Source: an uncultured Chloroflexaceae bacterium (GTDB lineage Bacteria > Chloroflexota > Chloroflexia > Chloroflexales > Chloroflexaceae). From it: DNA of 10,295 nt. The position numbers were made by a program, and so were the translations under genes. Location: contig CAKZQX010000227.1 of assembly GCA_937141995.1 (NCBI GenBank), positions 1-10,295 of the forward strand. Reading direction: 5' to 3'. Numbering within the stretch: position 1 is the first letter of the stretch; every line of letters begins with the position of its first letter. Shown in pieces: positions 1-7,377 of this stretch. Below the pieces are notes generated by a model, which did not search any database, was not told where the DNA came from, and saw nothing but the letters and a program-made list of their open reading frames with translations.

Positions 1-141
1 TCGGGTTTCCATCGGGTCAAACGTCCGGTTTGCATGGTAACTGCGTAACTCCTGTTAATAACCCAACGTAGGGTGCGCGACCCGGTGATGGGGTCATTGA
101 AGAACCAGCAGACGCTGTCCCCCGGTTCGCACCACACCCAG

Positions 142-170
142 TTGATTATGTACCATCTACGCGTTATCAG
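142..170 (+). promoter_or_regulatory. possible sigma-70-type promoter upstream of the ferredoxin reductase gene
   Basis: TTGATT at 142-147 (-35-like) and TATCAG at 165-170 (-10-like, four of six consensus bases) are separated by 17 bases. The -10-like box lies in the spacer of the inverted repeat at 158-179. A start would fall near 177, giving a leader of about 44 bases. This is pattern matching only and the -10 is weak. Confidence 0.25.
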
Positions 171-179
171 ACACGCGTA
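158..179. repeat. inverted repeat TACGCGT-N8-ACGCGTA
   Basis: TACGCGT at 158-164 and ACGCGTA at 173-179 form a perfect 7-base dyad with an 8-base spacer. It is centred about 52 bases before the GTG start at 221 and overlaps the candidate -10 element. The position and symmetry would suit an operator for a dimeric regulator. It could also be a small hairpin or chance. No regulator family is recognisable from the half-site. Confidence 0.35.
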
Positions 180-220
180 CGTAACACGGTCTTAACGTAT
201 AGATAGAATGAGGGGGAAAC

Positions 221-1627
221 GTGAACCAGAGCCTGGGAACTGAAGCACGCCCACTGCGCGTTGCCATTATTGGAGCCGGTCCCGCCGGTTTTTATGCTGC
301 CGAAGGATTGTTGAAACAAAAGGATCTCGTCTGTTCTATTGACTTCTTCAATCGTTTTCCCACCCCGTTTGGCCTCGTCCGTGATGGCGTCGCGCCGGAT
401 CATCAGTCGATCAAATCGGTGACCCGCATCTATGACCGCATCGCCAGTGACCCCCGCGTGCGCTACTTTGGCAATGTCACCTTTGGCACTGATGTTAAGC
501 ATGAGGATCTGAAGCCGTTGTACGACCAGATTATCTATGCTGTCGGTGCGCAGGCTGACCGGCGGATGGGGATTCCCGGCGAAGATCTGGCCGGCAGTTT
601 TCCCGCAACGGCGTTTGTGGGGTGGTACAATGGGCACCCGGACTACCGCGACATCAACTTTGATCTCACGCATGAGCGGGCCATTGTCGTCGGCAACGGC
701 AATGTTGCTATGGATGTGACACGCATCCTCGCCATGCCACCCGATCGGCTGGCAACAACAGATATCGCAGATCATGCGCTGGAGCAGTTGCGCCGAAGTA
801 ATGTGCGTGAAGTAGTTGTGCTGGGTCGCCGGGGTCCCGCGCAGGCCGCCTTCACCCATGCTGAAATCAAAGAATTTGGTGAACTTGAAGATGTCGATAT
901 TCTCGTTAATCCAGAGACTATGGAGCTTGACGAGCATAGCCTGGCGTCGCTCGAAACGAATAAGACGGCGGCAAAGAATGTTGATACGCTGCGGAGCTAC
1001 ACTACTCAGCAGCAGCACACGGCGAAGCACCGCATCCAATTGCGCTTTCTTACCTCACCTGTGGAAATCATCGGCACAAACGGCAAAGTTGCCGCAGTCC
1101 GGGTCGAACACAACCGGCTTGTCCTGACGGAGAGTGGCGCGCTCCGCGCCAGGGGCACCGGGCAGTTTGAGACGATTGAGGCCGGACTTGTCCTGCGTTC
1201 GGTCGGCTATCGCAGTACACCGCTCAAAGGCGTTCCGTTTGATGAGTATACCTACACCATTTCCAACGTGGCCGGCCGTGTCACCACCATGGCTGAGGGC
1301 GACCCGATACCCGGCGAGTATGTCGTCGGGTGGGCCAAGCGCGGACCATCGGGTATTATCGGCACAAACAAACCCGATGCTTACGCAACGGTCACGGCTA
1401 TGATCGATGATCTCTACAAATTGTCGGGCATTTCCGACACGAATCGTGATCCGGACAAGATCATAGCGCTGCTCCGCGAACGAAATATCGACTATGTCAC
1501 CTATGAGCAGTGGAAGATCCTTGACCAGTTTGAGGTGGCCCGTGGCACCCAGCAAGGCCGCCCGCGGGTAAAAATCACCCGCGTGCCCGAGATGCTTGAG
1601 ATTATTCGGCAGGAGGTTACTTCCTGA
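221..1627 (+). CDS. FprA/adrenodoxin reductase-type ferredoxin-NADP+ reductase
   Basis: This is a complete 468-residue FAD flavoprotein predicted to move electrons between NADPH and ferredoxin in the cytoplasm. The FAD-binding motif GAGPAGFYAAE begins at residue 18. The family motif PTPFGLVRDGVAPDH spans 47-61. The NADP-site glycine motif GNGNVAMD spans 158-165, with RRGPAQAAFTHAE at 203-215 in the region that contacts the NADP phosphate. The late FAD/NADP motif GWAKRGPSGIIGTNK spans 370-384. Length and motif order fit mitochondrial adrenodoxin reductase and mycobacterial FprA rather than plant-type FNR. The GTG start at 221 is chosen because a strong purine-rich ribosome site (GAGGGGG, 210-216) sits four bases upstream. 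The last ~70 residues extend past the core fold. The gene is followed by a hairpin, so it is probably a separate transcript from the glycan genes. The family call is firm; the physiological electron direction is inferred. Confidence 0.93.
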   Translation: MNQSLGTEARPLRVAIIGAGPAGFYAAEGLLKQKDLVCSIDFFNRFPTPFGLVRDGVAPDHQSIKSVTRIYDRIASDPRVRYFGNVTFGTDVKHEDLKPLYDQIIYAVGAQADRRMGIPGEDLAGSFPATAFVGWYNGHPDYRDINFDLTHERAIVVGNGNVAMDVTRILAMPPDRLATTDIADHALEQLRRSNVREVVVLGRRGPAQAAFTHAEIKEFGELEDVDILVNPETMELDEHSLASLETNKTAAKNVDTLRSYTTQQQHTAKHRIQLRFLTSPVEIIGTNGKVAAVRVEHNRLVLTESGALRARGTGQFETIEAGLVLRSVGYRSTPLKGVPFDEYTYTISNVAGRVTTMAEGDPIPGEYVVGWAKRGPSGIIGTNKPDAYATVTAMIDDLYKLSGISDTNRDPDKIIALLRERNIDYVTYEQWKILDQFEVARGTQQGRPRVKITRVPEMLEIIRQEVTS

Positions 1628-1637
1628 GCAACTCAGG
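1623..1637 (+). repeat. small hairpin over the reductase stop codon
   Basis: CCTGAG (1623-1628) and CTCAGG (1632-1637) can pair around a CAA loop, and the TGA stop at 1625-1627 lies inside the stem. It has no T-run and is too small to terminate by itself. It may simply be chance. Confidence 0.3.
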
Positions 1638-1668
1638 CATAGCTTGAACCGGCACCACCGAATATATA

Positions 1669-1705
1669 GCGTGGTACAAAGCAAGTAGTAGGCTTTGTGT
1701 CACGC
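1669..1705 (+). terminator. candidate rho-independent terminator of the reductase gene
   Basis: GCGTGGTACAAAGC (1669-1682) faces GCTTTGTGTCACGC (1692-1705) around a 9-base loop. Twelve of 14 pairs are Watson-Crick and the two central GT/GT positions can form G-U wobbles in RNA, so the transcript could make a full 14-pair stem. It is followed by a moderately T-rich stretch (TGTTCTGT) rather than a clean T-run, so efficiency is uncertain. It lies 42 bases after the reductase stop and 85 bases before the next gene, the expected place for a terminator. Confidence 0.6.
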
Positions 1706-1789
1706 TGTTCTGTCCTACCTGTGATACTTTTGGTCTATGGTTCAAACCCACTGCTTGAGGAGCTTGTACCGTAATATCACCGCTGGCAC

Positions 1790-2989
1790 ATGACTAAGTT
1801 TATGCGTATCGCTATGCTTGCGCCCTTTGGCATTCGCCCCAAGGGAACCCTCGCCGTACGAATGCTGCCGCTGGCTCAGGCTCTGGTGCGCCGTGGTCAC
1901 AGCGTTCGCATTGTGGCACCGCCAGTACATAATCCTCAGGATGCCGGAACCTGTGTAGACTATGCCGGCGTCCCGGTAACGCATATTCCGCTGCCTGGCC
2001 TGCCCGGTCCTGCCGGAACACTCCAGTCTGTTACTGCACTTCTGCGCCAGGCACTACACCCACGCCCTGATCTGCTACATCTCTTTAAACCCAAGGGCTA
2101 TAGCGGCCTGGCAGCGTTGCTGGCCCGCCGGCTCTATCCTACTATACCGCTGGTCGTTGACACCGACGACTGGGAGGGTTGGGGTGGATGGAACGATCTG
2201 TTGCCCTACCCCCGGATAGCCAAAACGGTCTTTGCCTGGCAGGAGCGTGATCTCCCACGCCGCGCCAATGCCGTTACTGTTGCCAGTCGCACGCTGGAGA
2301 CGCAGATCTGGGGGTTTGGCGTACCACCAGCACAGGTCTTTTACCTGCCAAATGGTGTGCTCCAGTCAGAGAATGAGCACCACACGCGCAACCCGGATGC
2401 CCGGGCTACCGGCACTACTTCACACCAGCCAACATTGTTGTTGTACACGCGCTTCTGGGAGTTTGATCTGCACGATTTTATTGCGGCACTCGTCGCTGTA
2501 GTTGCCCAGGCTCCAAAGGTACGTCTGCTGGTAGTGGGCCGGGGCGAGCGCGGCGAAGAAGTGGAACTACTACATCTGGCCCGACGCGCCGGTATTGCTG
2601 AAACCATTGACTACCGCGGGTGGGTTGAACCGCAAGAAATTCCCGCACTGTTGACCGCTGCCGATATTGCGCTGGTACCCCTCGACGATACGCTTATCAA
2701 CCGGGCACGCTGCTCAGTCAAATTGCTGGAGTTGATGGCCGCCGGACTGCCTGTGGTCGCCGGACGCGTGGGGCAGGTGAGCGAGTATATCGAAGATCGG
2801 CAGAGCGGCCTGCTGGTTCCGCCCGGCGATCCCGCAGCTCTGGCGCGCGCAACCCTGCTGCTGCTGGAAGATGCCGACTTGCGTTTACGTATCGGTGCGG
2901 CAGCGCGTACGGCGGTGTCTGCTTTCACCTGGGATCGGCTTGTCCCCATCGCAGAGCAGGTGTACCGCACCACATTACATTTCAGATGA
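1790..2989 (+). CDS. family 4-type glycosyltransferase (GT-B fold)
   Basis: This 399-residue protein is predicted to transfer a sugar from a nucleotide-sugar donor to a glycan or lipid acceptor at the cytoplasmic membrane face. The N-terminal Rossmann half starts RIAMLAPFG and has the early basic/hydrophobic pattern of GT4 enzymes, with VDTDDWEG at 123-130 and YLPNGV at 185-190 at the domain junction. The C-terminal donor domain carries LLVVGRGERG (246-255) and SVKLLELMAAGLPVVAG (309-325). The usual first glutamate of the EX7E motif is absent: alanine 306 is at that position, while K311 and E314 remain, as in the K-x-x-E variant seen in some GT4 subfamilies. ATG 1790 is the first start; ATG 1802 (residue 5) is an alternative, and neither has an obvious ribosome site. 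Donor and acceptor cannot be named. Confidence 0.85.
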   Translation: MTKFMRIAMLAPFGIRPKGTLAVRMLPLAQALVRRGHSVRIVAPPVHNPQDAGTCVDYAGVPVTHIPLPGLPGPAGTLQSVTALLRQALHPRPDLLHLFKPKGYSGLAALLARRLYPTIPLVVDTDDWEGWGGWNDLLPYPRIAKTVFAWQERDLPRRANAVTVASRTLETQIWGFGVPPAQVFYLPNGVLQSENEHHTRNPDARATGTTSHQPTLLLYTRFWEFDLHDFIAALVAVVAQAPKVRLLVVGRGERGEEVELLHLARRAGIAETIDYRGWVEPQEIPALLTAADIALVPLDDTLINRARCSVKLLELMAAGLPVVAGRVGQVSEYIEDRQSGLLVPPGDPAALARATLLLLEDADLRLRIGAAARTAVSAFTWDRLVPIAEQVYRTTLHFR

Positions 2990-3000
2990 GTACTATCTAT

Positions 3001-3018
3001 GATCCCCTCCAAGGGATC
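3001..3018 (+). repeat. short inverted repeat after the first GT4 gene
   Basis: GATCCC (3001-3006) and GGGATC (3013-3018) form a 6-pair stem with a 6-base loop, 12 bases after the stop at 2989. There is no following T-run, so it is at most a weak terminator or processing hairpin. Confidence 0.3.
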
Positions 3019-3112
3019 CTGGGTTGTAGGATAATGGAACTATAGACACAATGCCCCAGAACATACATGATATAGAAGCTGAGGTACACACGCAGAACCG
3101 ACGGATAAAACA

Positions 3113-3230
3113 ATGAAGATAATTTGGTCCCTGGAAAAAAGAAATATTCAACACTCAGTATGTTATACTGCAACTTCTGACTGGAGTACAACTTCTAGAT
3201 GGTCCGCGCAATCTGCACTGGGGTCTCTAT
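3113..3230 (+). other. possible out-of-frame 5' end of the membrane glycosyltransferase gene
   Basis: The frame of the 3231-4679 gene stays open upstream to a TAA at 3120-3122 and reads plausibly, for example QLLTGVQLLDGPRNLHWGLY just before the GTG start. This resembles the end of a first membrane helix and the beginning of the first external loop of PMT/ArnT proteins. No ATG, GTG or TTG exists in that frame before 3231. An ATG at 3113 reads MKIIWSLEK in another frame, and dropping one A from the run of six at 3135-3140 would join it to the long frame, giving about 521 residues. A weak GGA ribosome site precedes 3113. The alternative is a genuine GTG start at 3231 with the promoter-like TGTTATACT at 3161-3169. 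Confidence 0.4.
3161..3169 (+). promoter_or_regulatory. extended -10-like element before the membrane glycosyltransferase
   Basis: TGTTATACT matches an extended -10 (TGn followed by TATACT, five of six consensus bases) with no convincing -35. It lies 62 bases before the GTG start at 3231 in an AT-rich stretch. If real, it would place the transcript start after the ATG at 3113 and favour the short protein. Confidence 0.25.
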
Positions 3231-4679
3231 GTGTTGGAAGAACCGCGCTTTTTGCTTGATGTCGAAGATCGGTATGAGCGCATCAACGGGTTTCCTCCTA
3301 CACCATCTGCGTTAGCGTCGGCAGGACAGGCAGTGGACAAAAGCGCTCCATTGCACCCCTGGTGGGGGCCACTCTATCCCCTTATGTTTGCCGGTATCTG
3401 GCGATTAACCAATTCTTACACCGCGCTCCAATTGGTAGTGCCGCTGGCTTCCGGAGCTATGGTTCTGGTGACCTATGCCTTTGGTAGACGCTACTTTAAC
3501 CATCAAATCGGGTTCATTGCTGCACTCCTCCTGGCGCTTATACCAAACTATCGCGAACACGCAGTAATGGCTTTCCTCGAACCAGTCTCAGCATTACTGC
3601 TGGCAGGAGCACTATGGGCCTTTCTTGAGCGACGTACGCTCCTGACAGTCGTGCTGGCAACTCTGGCAGTCTTTAGCAAAGTCGATATTATTTTTCTCTA
3701 TTTTGGTACCATCACATTGATGGGTTTGCTGAATTGGCGAAATTCCCACTGGAAAGCAACACGTCAGCATATAGTTATCTCATTCGTCATCCCATTACTG
3801 GTTGTTGTCCCCTGGCTCTTCATCCGATATGTCATATTTGCCCGGGGAACGATGGTTGGCGGGGATCCCTCGCTAGATACATTCAGTCTCATGCTCCCGA
3901 TGATGCTGGAACAATTTTTTGTTGCCAATATTGGTATCGGGTTGCCTGCTCTGGGCATGCTACTGGTCAGCGCCAGTGTAGCGCTGTTCTATCGCCGAAA
4001 TGCGCAATCAGATGTATACCGCCTGTTGAGCATCTGGCTTATACTAGGAACGCTGGTATTTTTGGTCTACTGCGCAATGCCTGCCGCCAGCAACAATCCG
4101 CGCGTTTTCATTCCAGCACTGCTACCACTCACTGTTCTGGTGGCTGATGGCCTCCTGCAACTCCATCGGCTCTTACGTTTAAGCGTTCTGGTTTATCTGC
4201 TGACCATCATGCTTATTGCGCATATCTCTATCAGCAGTTATCAATACATTCAGGGGCAACTCCACAGTGCGGCTCTCCCTGTATGGCAGACATTGCGTGA
4301 AAAACCCGATGGATATGTATTGACTGATTACTACTGGGATGCGGCCCTCTACGCACGTCAACCTGTGACCTGGTTTGAGAAAGACCCGACTTTTCAAGCA
4401 AACATCCTGCATGATCCAGATCATTTTCAACAGTATATTACGCATACCCCCATTCGCTATATTGTTGTACCACACAATAATCAACTCGTTCAACAGTTGC
4501 AAACACATCCCACCGCCCACCTTTTACAGCAGTTACCAATTGGACGTCAGATCATTTGGCCCACAGTAAACCTGATAGCGCCTGAGAATCGCACCTTTCT
4601 GGAAAAACACTATCCCTATCAGGTAATTGGCGATTTTGTTCTCTTTACACTTACACCGGAGCAGTCCCTATCGCCATAA
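3231..4679 (+). CDS. polytopic ArnT/PMT-like glycosyltransferase (GT-C fold)
   Basis: This 482-residue membrane protein is predicted to use a polyprenyl-phosphate-linked sugar at the outer side of the membrane. An acidic first loop is followed by HPWWGPLYPLMFAGIW (42-57), which resembles the HPPLYPLL signature of the PMT/ArnT (PMT_2) group. Many hydrophobic segments follow, for example around 66-84, 92-104, 117-132, 137-165, 181-203, 235-254, 264-283 and 292-309. PRVFIPALLPLTVL (290-303) matches the late membrane signature, and a soluble tail runs from about 340. The usual first membrane helix before the acidic loop is missing from the protein as called, so either the start is wrong or the gene is 5'-broken. 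The GTG at 3231 is the only possible start in this frame; GGGG at 3220-3223 may serve as ribosome site. Neighbouring GT2 and GT4 genes fit a glycan or glycolipid pathway. Confidence 0.75.
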   Translation: MLEEPRFLLDVEDRYERINGFPPTPSALASAGQAVDKSAPLHPWWGPLYPLMFAGIWRLTNSYTALQLVVPLASGAMVLVTYAFGRRYFNHQIGFIAALLLALIPNYREHAVMAFLEPVSALLLAGALWAFLERRTLLTVVLATLAVFSKVDIIFLYFGTITLMGLLNWRNSHWKATRQHIVISFVIPLLVVVPWLFIRYVIFARGTMVGGDPSLDTFSLMLPMMLEQFFVANIGIGLPALGMLLVSASVALFYRRNAQSDVYRLLSIWLILGTLVFLVYCAMPAASNNPRVFIPALLPLTVLVADGLLQLHRLLRLSVLVYLLTIMLIAHISISSYQYIQGQLHSAALPVWQTLREKPDGYVLTDYYWDAALYARQPVTWFEKDPTFQANILHDPDHFQQYITHTPIRYIVVPHNNQLVQQLQTHPTAHLLQQLPIGRQIIWPTVNLIAPENRTFLEKHYPYQVIGDFVLFTLTPEQSLSP

Positions 4680-4738
4680 GACATTTGCCCGGCGCATGCC
4701 AGGACAATAGTGCTATAGCCCTTGATACCCTGTTCCTC

Positions 4739-4744
4739 TATAAT
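4739..4744 (+). promoter_or_regulatory. possible -10 element upstream of the GT2 gene
   Basis: A perfect TATAAT stands at 4739-4744 in the 208-base gap between the membrane glycosyltransferase and the GT2 gene. The best -35-like hexamer, TTGATA at 4722-4727, is only 11 bases away, which is too close for a normal sigma-70 promoter. The rest of this gap shows no gene. Confidence 0.25.
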
Positions 4745-4887
4745 AGTCCCAGGCATCACCGTACTACGTCATCGCCACATTTACAATCAGGCACAAGCAT
4801 AGCGCGCAGAGAACCATACATCTGCCATACACGCTTCTGTTACCTTGTACCTATCCCGTAACGAAATCAAGACCAGCAGGTTCAGAT

Positions 4888-6102
4888 ATGACCAGGTGGA
4901 ATAACGCTGCGATGCCCGACCAGGCTCAGAATCCAACACAACAGAATGGTACCCATCCAACCAGTGTGATCGAGGACAAGGTTCCTACGGCAGATATGCG
5001 CGTCTTCACCGGGATTCCGACAAATGATCCCGATGCTGCGCTGCAGTTCTGCCAGTCGCTGGCCCACTTCCTGACATCCGCTTCGGACCTGCCGGCGCGC
5101 AACCAGGCGCAGGTGCATTCACCCGCCGGGTTTATTCACGCGCTGCAGATGCCACTGACCCGCCCGGACATCTCGGTGGTCATTCCAGTCTATAACGAGG
5201 AAGATAACCTGCCCGCGCTCTATCAGCGCCTGACGGCAGTGTTGAAACAGACCGGCATGAACTACGAGGTCGTCTTTGTCGATGATGGCAGCCGGGATAC
5301 CAGCCTGGAGCAGTTGCGGGGTCTGGCTGCGGAAGATACGCATATTGTGGTGGTTGAACTGGCACGCAACTTTGGGCACCAGGTAGCCATCAGTGCCGGC
5401 CTGGATCATGCGCGGGGCGATGCGGTTGCGGTGATGGATGCTGACCTGCAAGATCCGCCGGAGGTGTTGCCGCAGTTTCTAGCGAAGCTGCAGGAGGGCT
5501 ACGATGTGGTCTATGCCATCCGTGAGCAACGCAAAGAGAGCCGGCTGATGCGCACCGCCTATGCCGCGTTCTACCGGATATTGCAGCGTGTCGCTAATAT
5601 TGAGATCCCGCTGGATGCCGGTGACTTCTGCATTATGAACCGGCACATGGTAGACCTGCTGGCGGGCATGCCGGAACGGAACCGCTTTGTGCGCGGCATT
5701 CGAAGCTGGATCGGGCTGAAGCAGACTGGTCTGGCCTATGAGCGCCACGCCCGCTATGCCGGGAAGCCCAAATACACCTTCAGTCGCCTGATCTACCTGG
5801 CGCTCGATGGACTGGTCTCCTTCAGCTATCTGCCGCTACGGGTGATTACCATGCTAGGGTTCAGTGTCTCGCTGATATCCATTCTGATAGCAATTATCTA
5901 TGCAGTCCAGAAACTAACTGTCGGTCTTAGTCCACCCGGCTTCGCTACCATTGTGGTCTCGATCTTCTTTCTAGCGGGCATCCAGTTAGTTACTATTGGT
6001 GTGATTGGGGAGTATGTGGGCCGGATTTTTGAAGAGGTCAAGCGTCGTCCGCTGTATGTGGTACGGCGGGTCATAGAAAGATCGACGTCGTGCGAATCCT
6101 GA
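4888..6102 (+). CDS. GT2 polyisoprenyl-phosphate glycosyltransferase (DPM1/GtrB type) with N-terminal extension
   Basis: This 404-residue enzyme is predicted to transfer a sugar from a nucleotide sugar to polyprenyl phosphate at the inner face of the membrane. The GT-A domain starts at about 95 with ISVVIPVYNEE, then VDDGSRD (131-137), RNFGHQ (160-165) and the metal-binding DADLQDPPE (184-192). ERNRFVRGIRSWIG (263-276) and RYAGKPKY (289-296) are the acceptor-side signatures of this group. Two membrane helices follow, at about 316-341 and 352-375, then the basic RRPLYVVRRV end. Roughly 90 residues precede the catalytic domain, which is unusual. ATG 4888 has AGG at 4878-4880 as ribosome site. 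ATG 5149 (residue 88) would give about 317 residues, the normal family length, but has no visible ribosome site. The stop overlaps the next gene, so the two are probably translated together. The product could supply the lipid-linked donor for the GT-C protein upstream. Confidence 0.9.
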   Translation: MTRWNNAAMPDQAQNPTQQNGTHPTSVIEDKVPTADMRVFTGIPTNDPDAALQFCQSLAHFLTSASDLPARNQAQVHSPAGFIHALQMPLTRPDISVVIPVYNEEDNLPALYQRLTAVLKQTGMNYEVVFVDDGSRDTSLEQLRGLAAEDTHIVVVELARNFGHQVAISAGLDHARGDAVAVMDADLQDPPEVLPQFLAKLQEGYDVVYAIREQRKESRLMRTAYAAFYRILQRVANIEIPLDAGDFCIMNRHMVDLLAGMPERNRFVRGIRSWIGLKQTGLAYERHARYAGKPKYTFSRLIYLALDGLVSFSYLPLRVITMLGFSVSLISILIAIIYAVQKLTVGLSPPGFATIVVSIFFLAGIQLVTIGVIGEYVGRIFEEVKRRPLYVVRRVIERSTSCES

Positions 6103-7367
6103 TGCTCAACAATGAGTTTCCGCCGCTCGGTGGCGGTACCGGGACAGTAAACCGGGCATTGCTGCAACGGTTTGCCGATGTGCTGGACCTGACGATTGAT
6201 CTGGTGACATCGGCCCTGGGCCGGCGGGCGGAAACAGAGCAGTTCTCTAAGCATATTCGCATCGTGAAGGTGCCGGTTAACAACCGCAATATTCACCACT
6301 CGTCAAACCGCGAGTTGCTGACATATGCAGCACGCGCACTACCGACCGCGCTCAGGCTGCATCGGGCGCATCCCTATGATTTCTGCTTTGCGTTTAGTGC
6401 GGTACCGGCCGGAGCCGGAGCCCTGGCCTTACGCCGACTCACCGGTTTGCGCTATCTGTTGCGGGTATGCGGACCGGATATTCCCGGCTTTGAACAGCGT
6501 TATGGTCTGCTCTACCCGCTGCTCACGCCGGTCATCCGGCATACCTGGCACGCCGCCGAAACAGTTGTAGCCAAGTGTCGGGATGAAGCCGATATGATCC
6601 AGGCAGTGGATCGACAGGTCCGACATATTGCACTGATACCCAATGGCGTGGATCTGGCGGCCTTCCAGTCGGGCGCACCTATTCCCGACACTGGTCCGCT
6701 GCGCCTGATCTGCGTAGCCCGTCTGATTGAGCGCAAAGGTCAGCATCATCTCATCGCAGCCGTGAAACAGCTTGCCGACATGGGACTGGAGGTGCAGTTG
6801 GAACTGGTGGGTACGGGCGATGCCCAGGCCGCAAATGAAAAACAGGTTCATACTCTGGGTATCAGCGACCGCGTGCGCTTCAGCGGATATGTACCGCGTG
6901 AGGAGATTGCCACCCGCTATGCGGCAGCGCATGTCTTTGTGCTGGCCTCCTTCAATGAGGGCATGAGCGTTGCAACGCTTGAGGCGATGGCTGCCGGACT
7001 ACCCGTAGTGGTTACACGCACCGGTGGCACCGATGATCTGGTTGAAGCAGGTGTCAATGGCCTGACCTTTGACTGGGCTGATGTCGATACACTAACTACA
7101 CACCTGCAATGCCTGGCAACCGACCGGGATCGCGTGCGGCAGATGGGTGCGGCTTCCCGGGAGCGAGCTATGCGCTTTACGTGGGATGCGGCGGCTGAGC
7201 AATATCTGGCGCTGTTTGATCAGATGCCGTTGTATACGACTACCCATTCAGCGGTGTCTGCCAACGTAAGCCACAGGAACATGGTAGAATCAACCAACTC
7301 GGGACATTCGCCGAGTCAGGATGATCGTGACCGGAGGGTTGCGCTGCCAGGCCCTGATCGACAGTAG
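6090..7367 (+). CDS. family 4 glycosyltransferase (GT-B fold)
   Basis: This 425-residue cytoplasmic glycosyltransferase is probably membrane-associated through its acceptor. It opens with RILMLNNEFPPLGGG, the typical GT4 start with a glycine-rich loop. PNGVD (184-188) links the two domains. VARLIERKG (209-217) and LVGTGD (239-244) line the nucleotide-sugar site. The EX7E motif is intact (E290 and E298 in NEGMSVATLEAMAAGLPVV). GTG 6090 lies inside the preceding GT2 gene, a 13-base overlap; ATG 6102, sharing one base with the GT2 stop, is the alternative start. Either way translational coupling is likely. Residues from about 380 to the end form a polar tail with no resemblance to the fold, and the corresponding DNA contains promoter-like sequence for the next gene. 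A diverged copy of codons 299-333 lies at 8247-8348. Donor sugar unknown. Confidence 0.9.
   Translation: MRILMLNNEFPPLGGGTGTVNRALLQRFADVLDLTIDLVTSALGRRAETEQFSKHIRIVKVPVNNRNIHHSSNRELLTYAARALPTALRLHRAHPYDFCFAFSAVPAGAGALALRRLTGLRYLLRVCGPDIPGFEQRYGLLYPLLTPVIRHTWHAAETVVAKCRDEADMIQAVDRQVRHIALIPNGVDLAAFQSGAPIPDTGPLRLICVARLIERKGQHHLIAAVKQLADMGLEVQLELVGTGDAQAANEKQVHTLGISDRVRFSGYVPREEIATRYAAAHVFVLASFNEGMSVATLEAMAAGLPVVVTRTGGTDDLVEAGVNGLTFDWADVDTLTTHLQCLATDRDRVRQMGAASRERAMRFTWDAAAEQYLALFDQMPLYTTTHSAVSANVSHRNMVESTNSGHSPSQDDRDRRVALPGPDRQ
7282..7290 (+). promoter_or_regulatory. possible extended -10 element for the Uma2 gene
   Basis: TGGTAGAAT fits an extended -10 (TGn plus TAGAAT). It lies 88 bases before the Uma2 start, inside the polar tail of the GT4 reading frame. 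No good -35 is visible. A small inverted repeat, ACTCGG (7297-7302) with CCGAGT (7311-7316), follows near the expected transcript start. If real, the Uma2 gene could be expressed apart from the glycan genes. Confidence 0.25.
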
Positions 7368-7377
7368 AGAGTAAATT

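Noticed and set aside
13..35. CAAAC...GTTTG mini-hairpin and possible gene end at the left edge
   Set aside because: The stem is only five pairs, and all three + frames meet stops within the first ~90 bases with no recognisable protein tail.
167..1039. Long open frame on the - strand opposite the ferredoxin reductase gene (about 290 codons)
   Set aside because: It is fully antisense to a gene with clear FAD and NADP motifs, and its translation shows no recognisable domain. Codon bias of the + strand gene explains the absence of stops.
1055..1684. Second long - strand open frame (about 209 codons) opposite the 3' part of the reductase
   Set aside because: Also an antisense shadow; the translation is cysteine-rich with no family pattern, and it crosses the terminator hairpin.
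3113..3140. Slippery A-run read as a programmed ribosomal frameshift site
   Set aside because: Joining the two frames needs a +1 (or -2) shift, not the -1 shift typical of A AAA AAG heptamers, and no stimulating structure is obvious. A length change of the A-run is simpler.
4691..4719. Small palindromes (GCATGC in GGCGCATGCC, and GCTATAGC at 4712-4719) after the membrane glycosyltransferase gene
   Set aside because: They are short, have no T-run after them and do not form a convincing terminator or operator pair.
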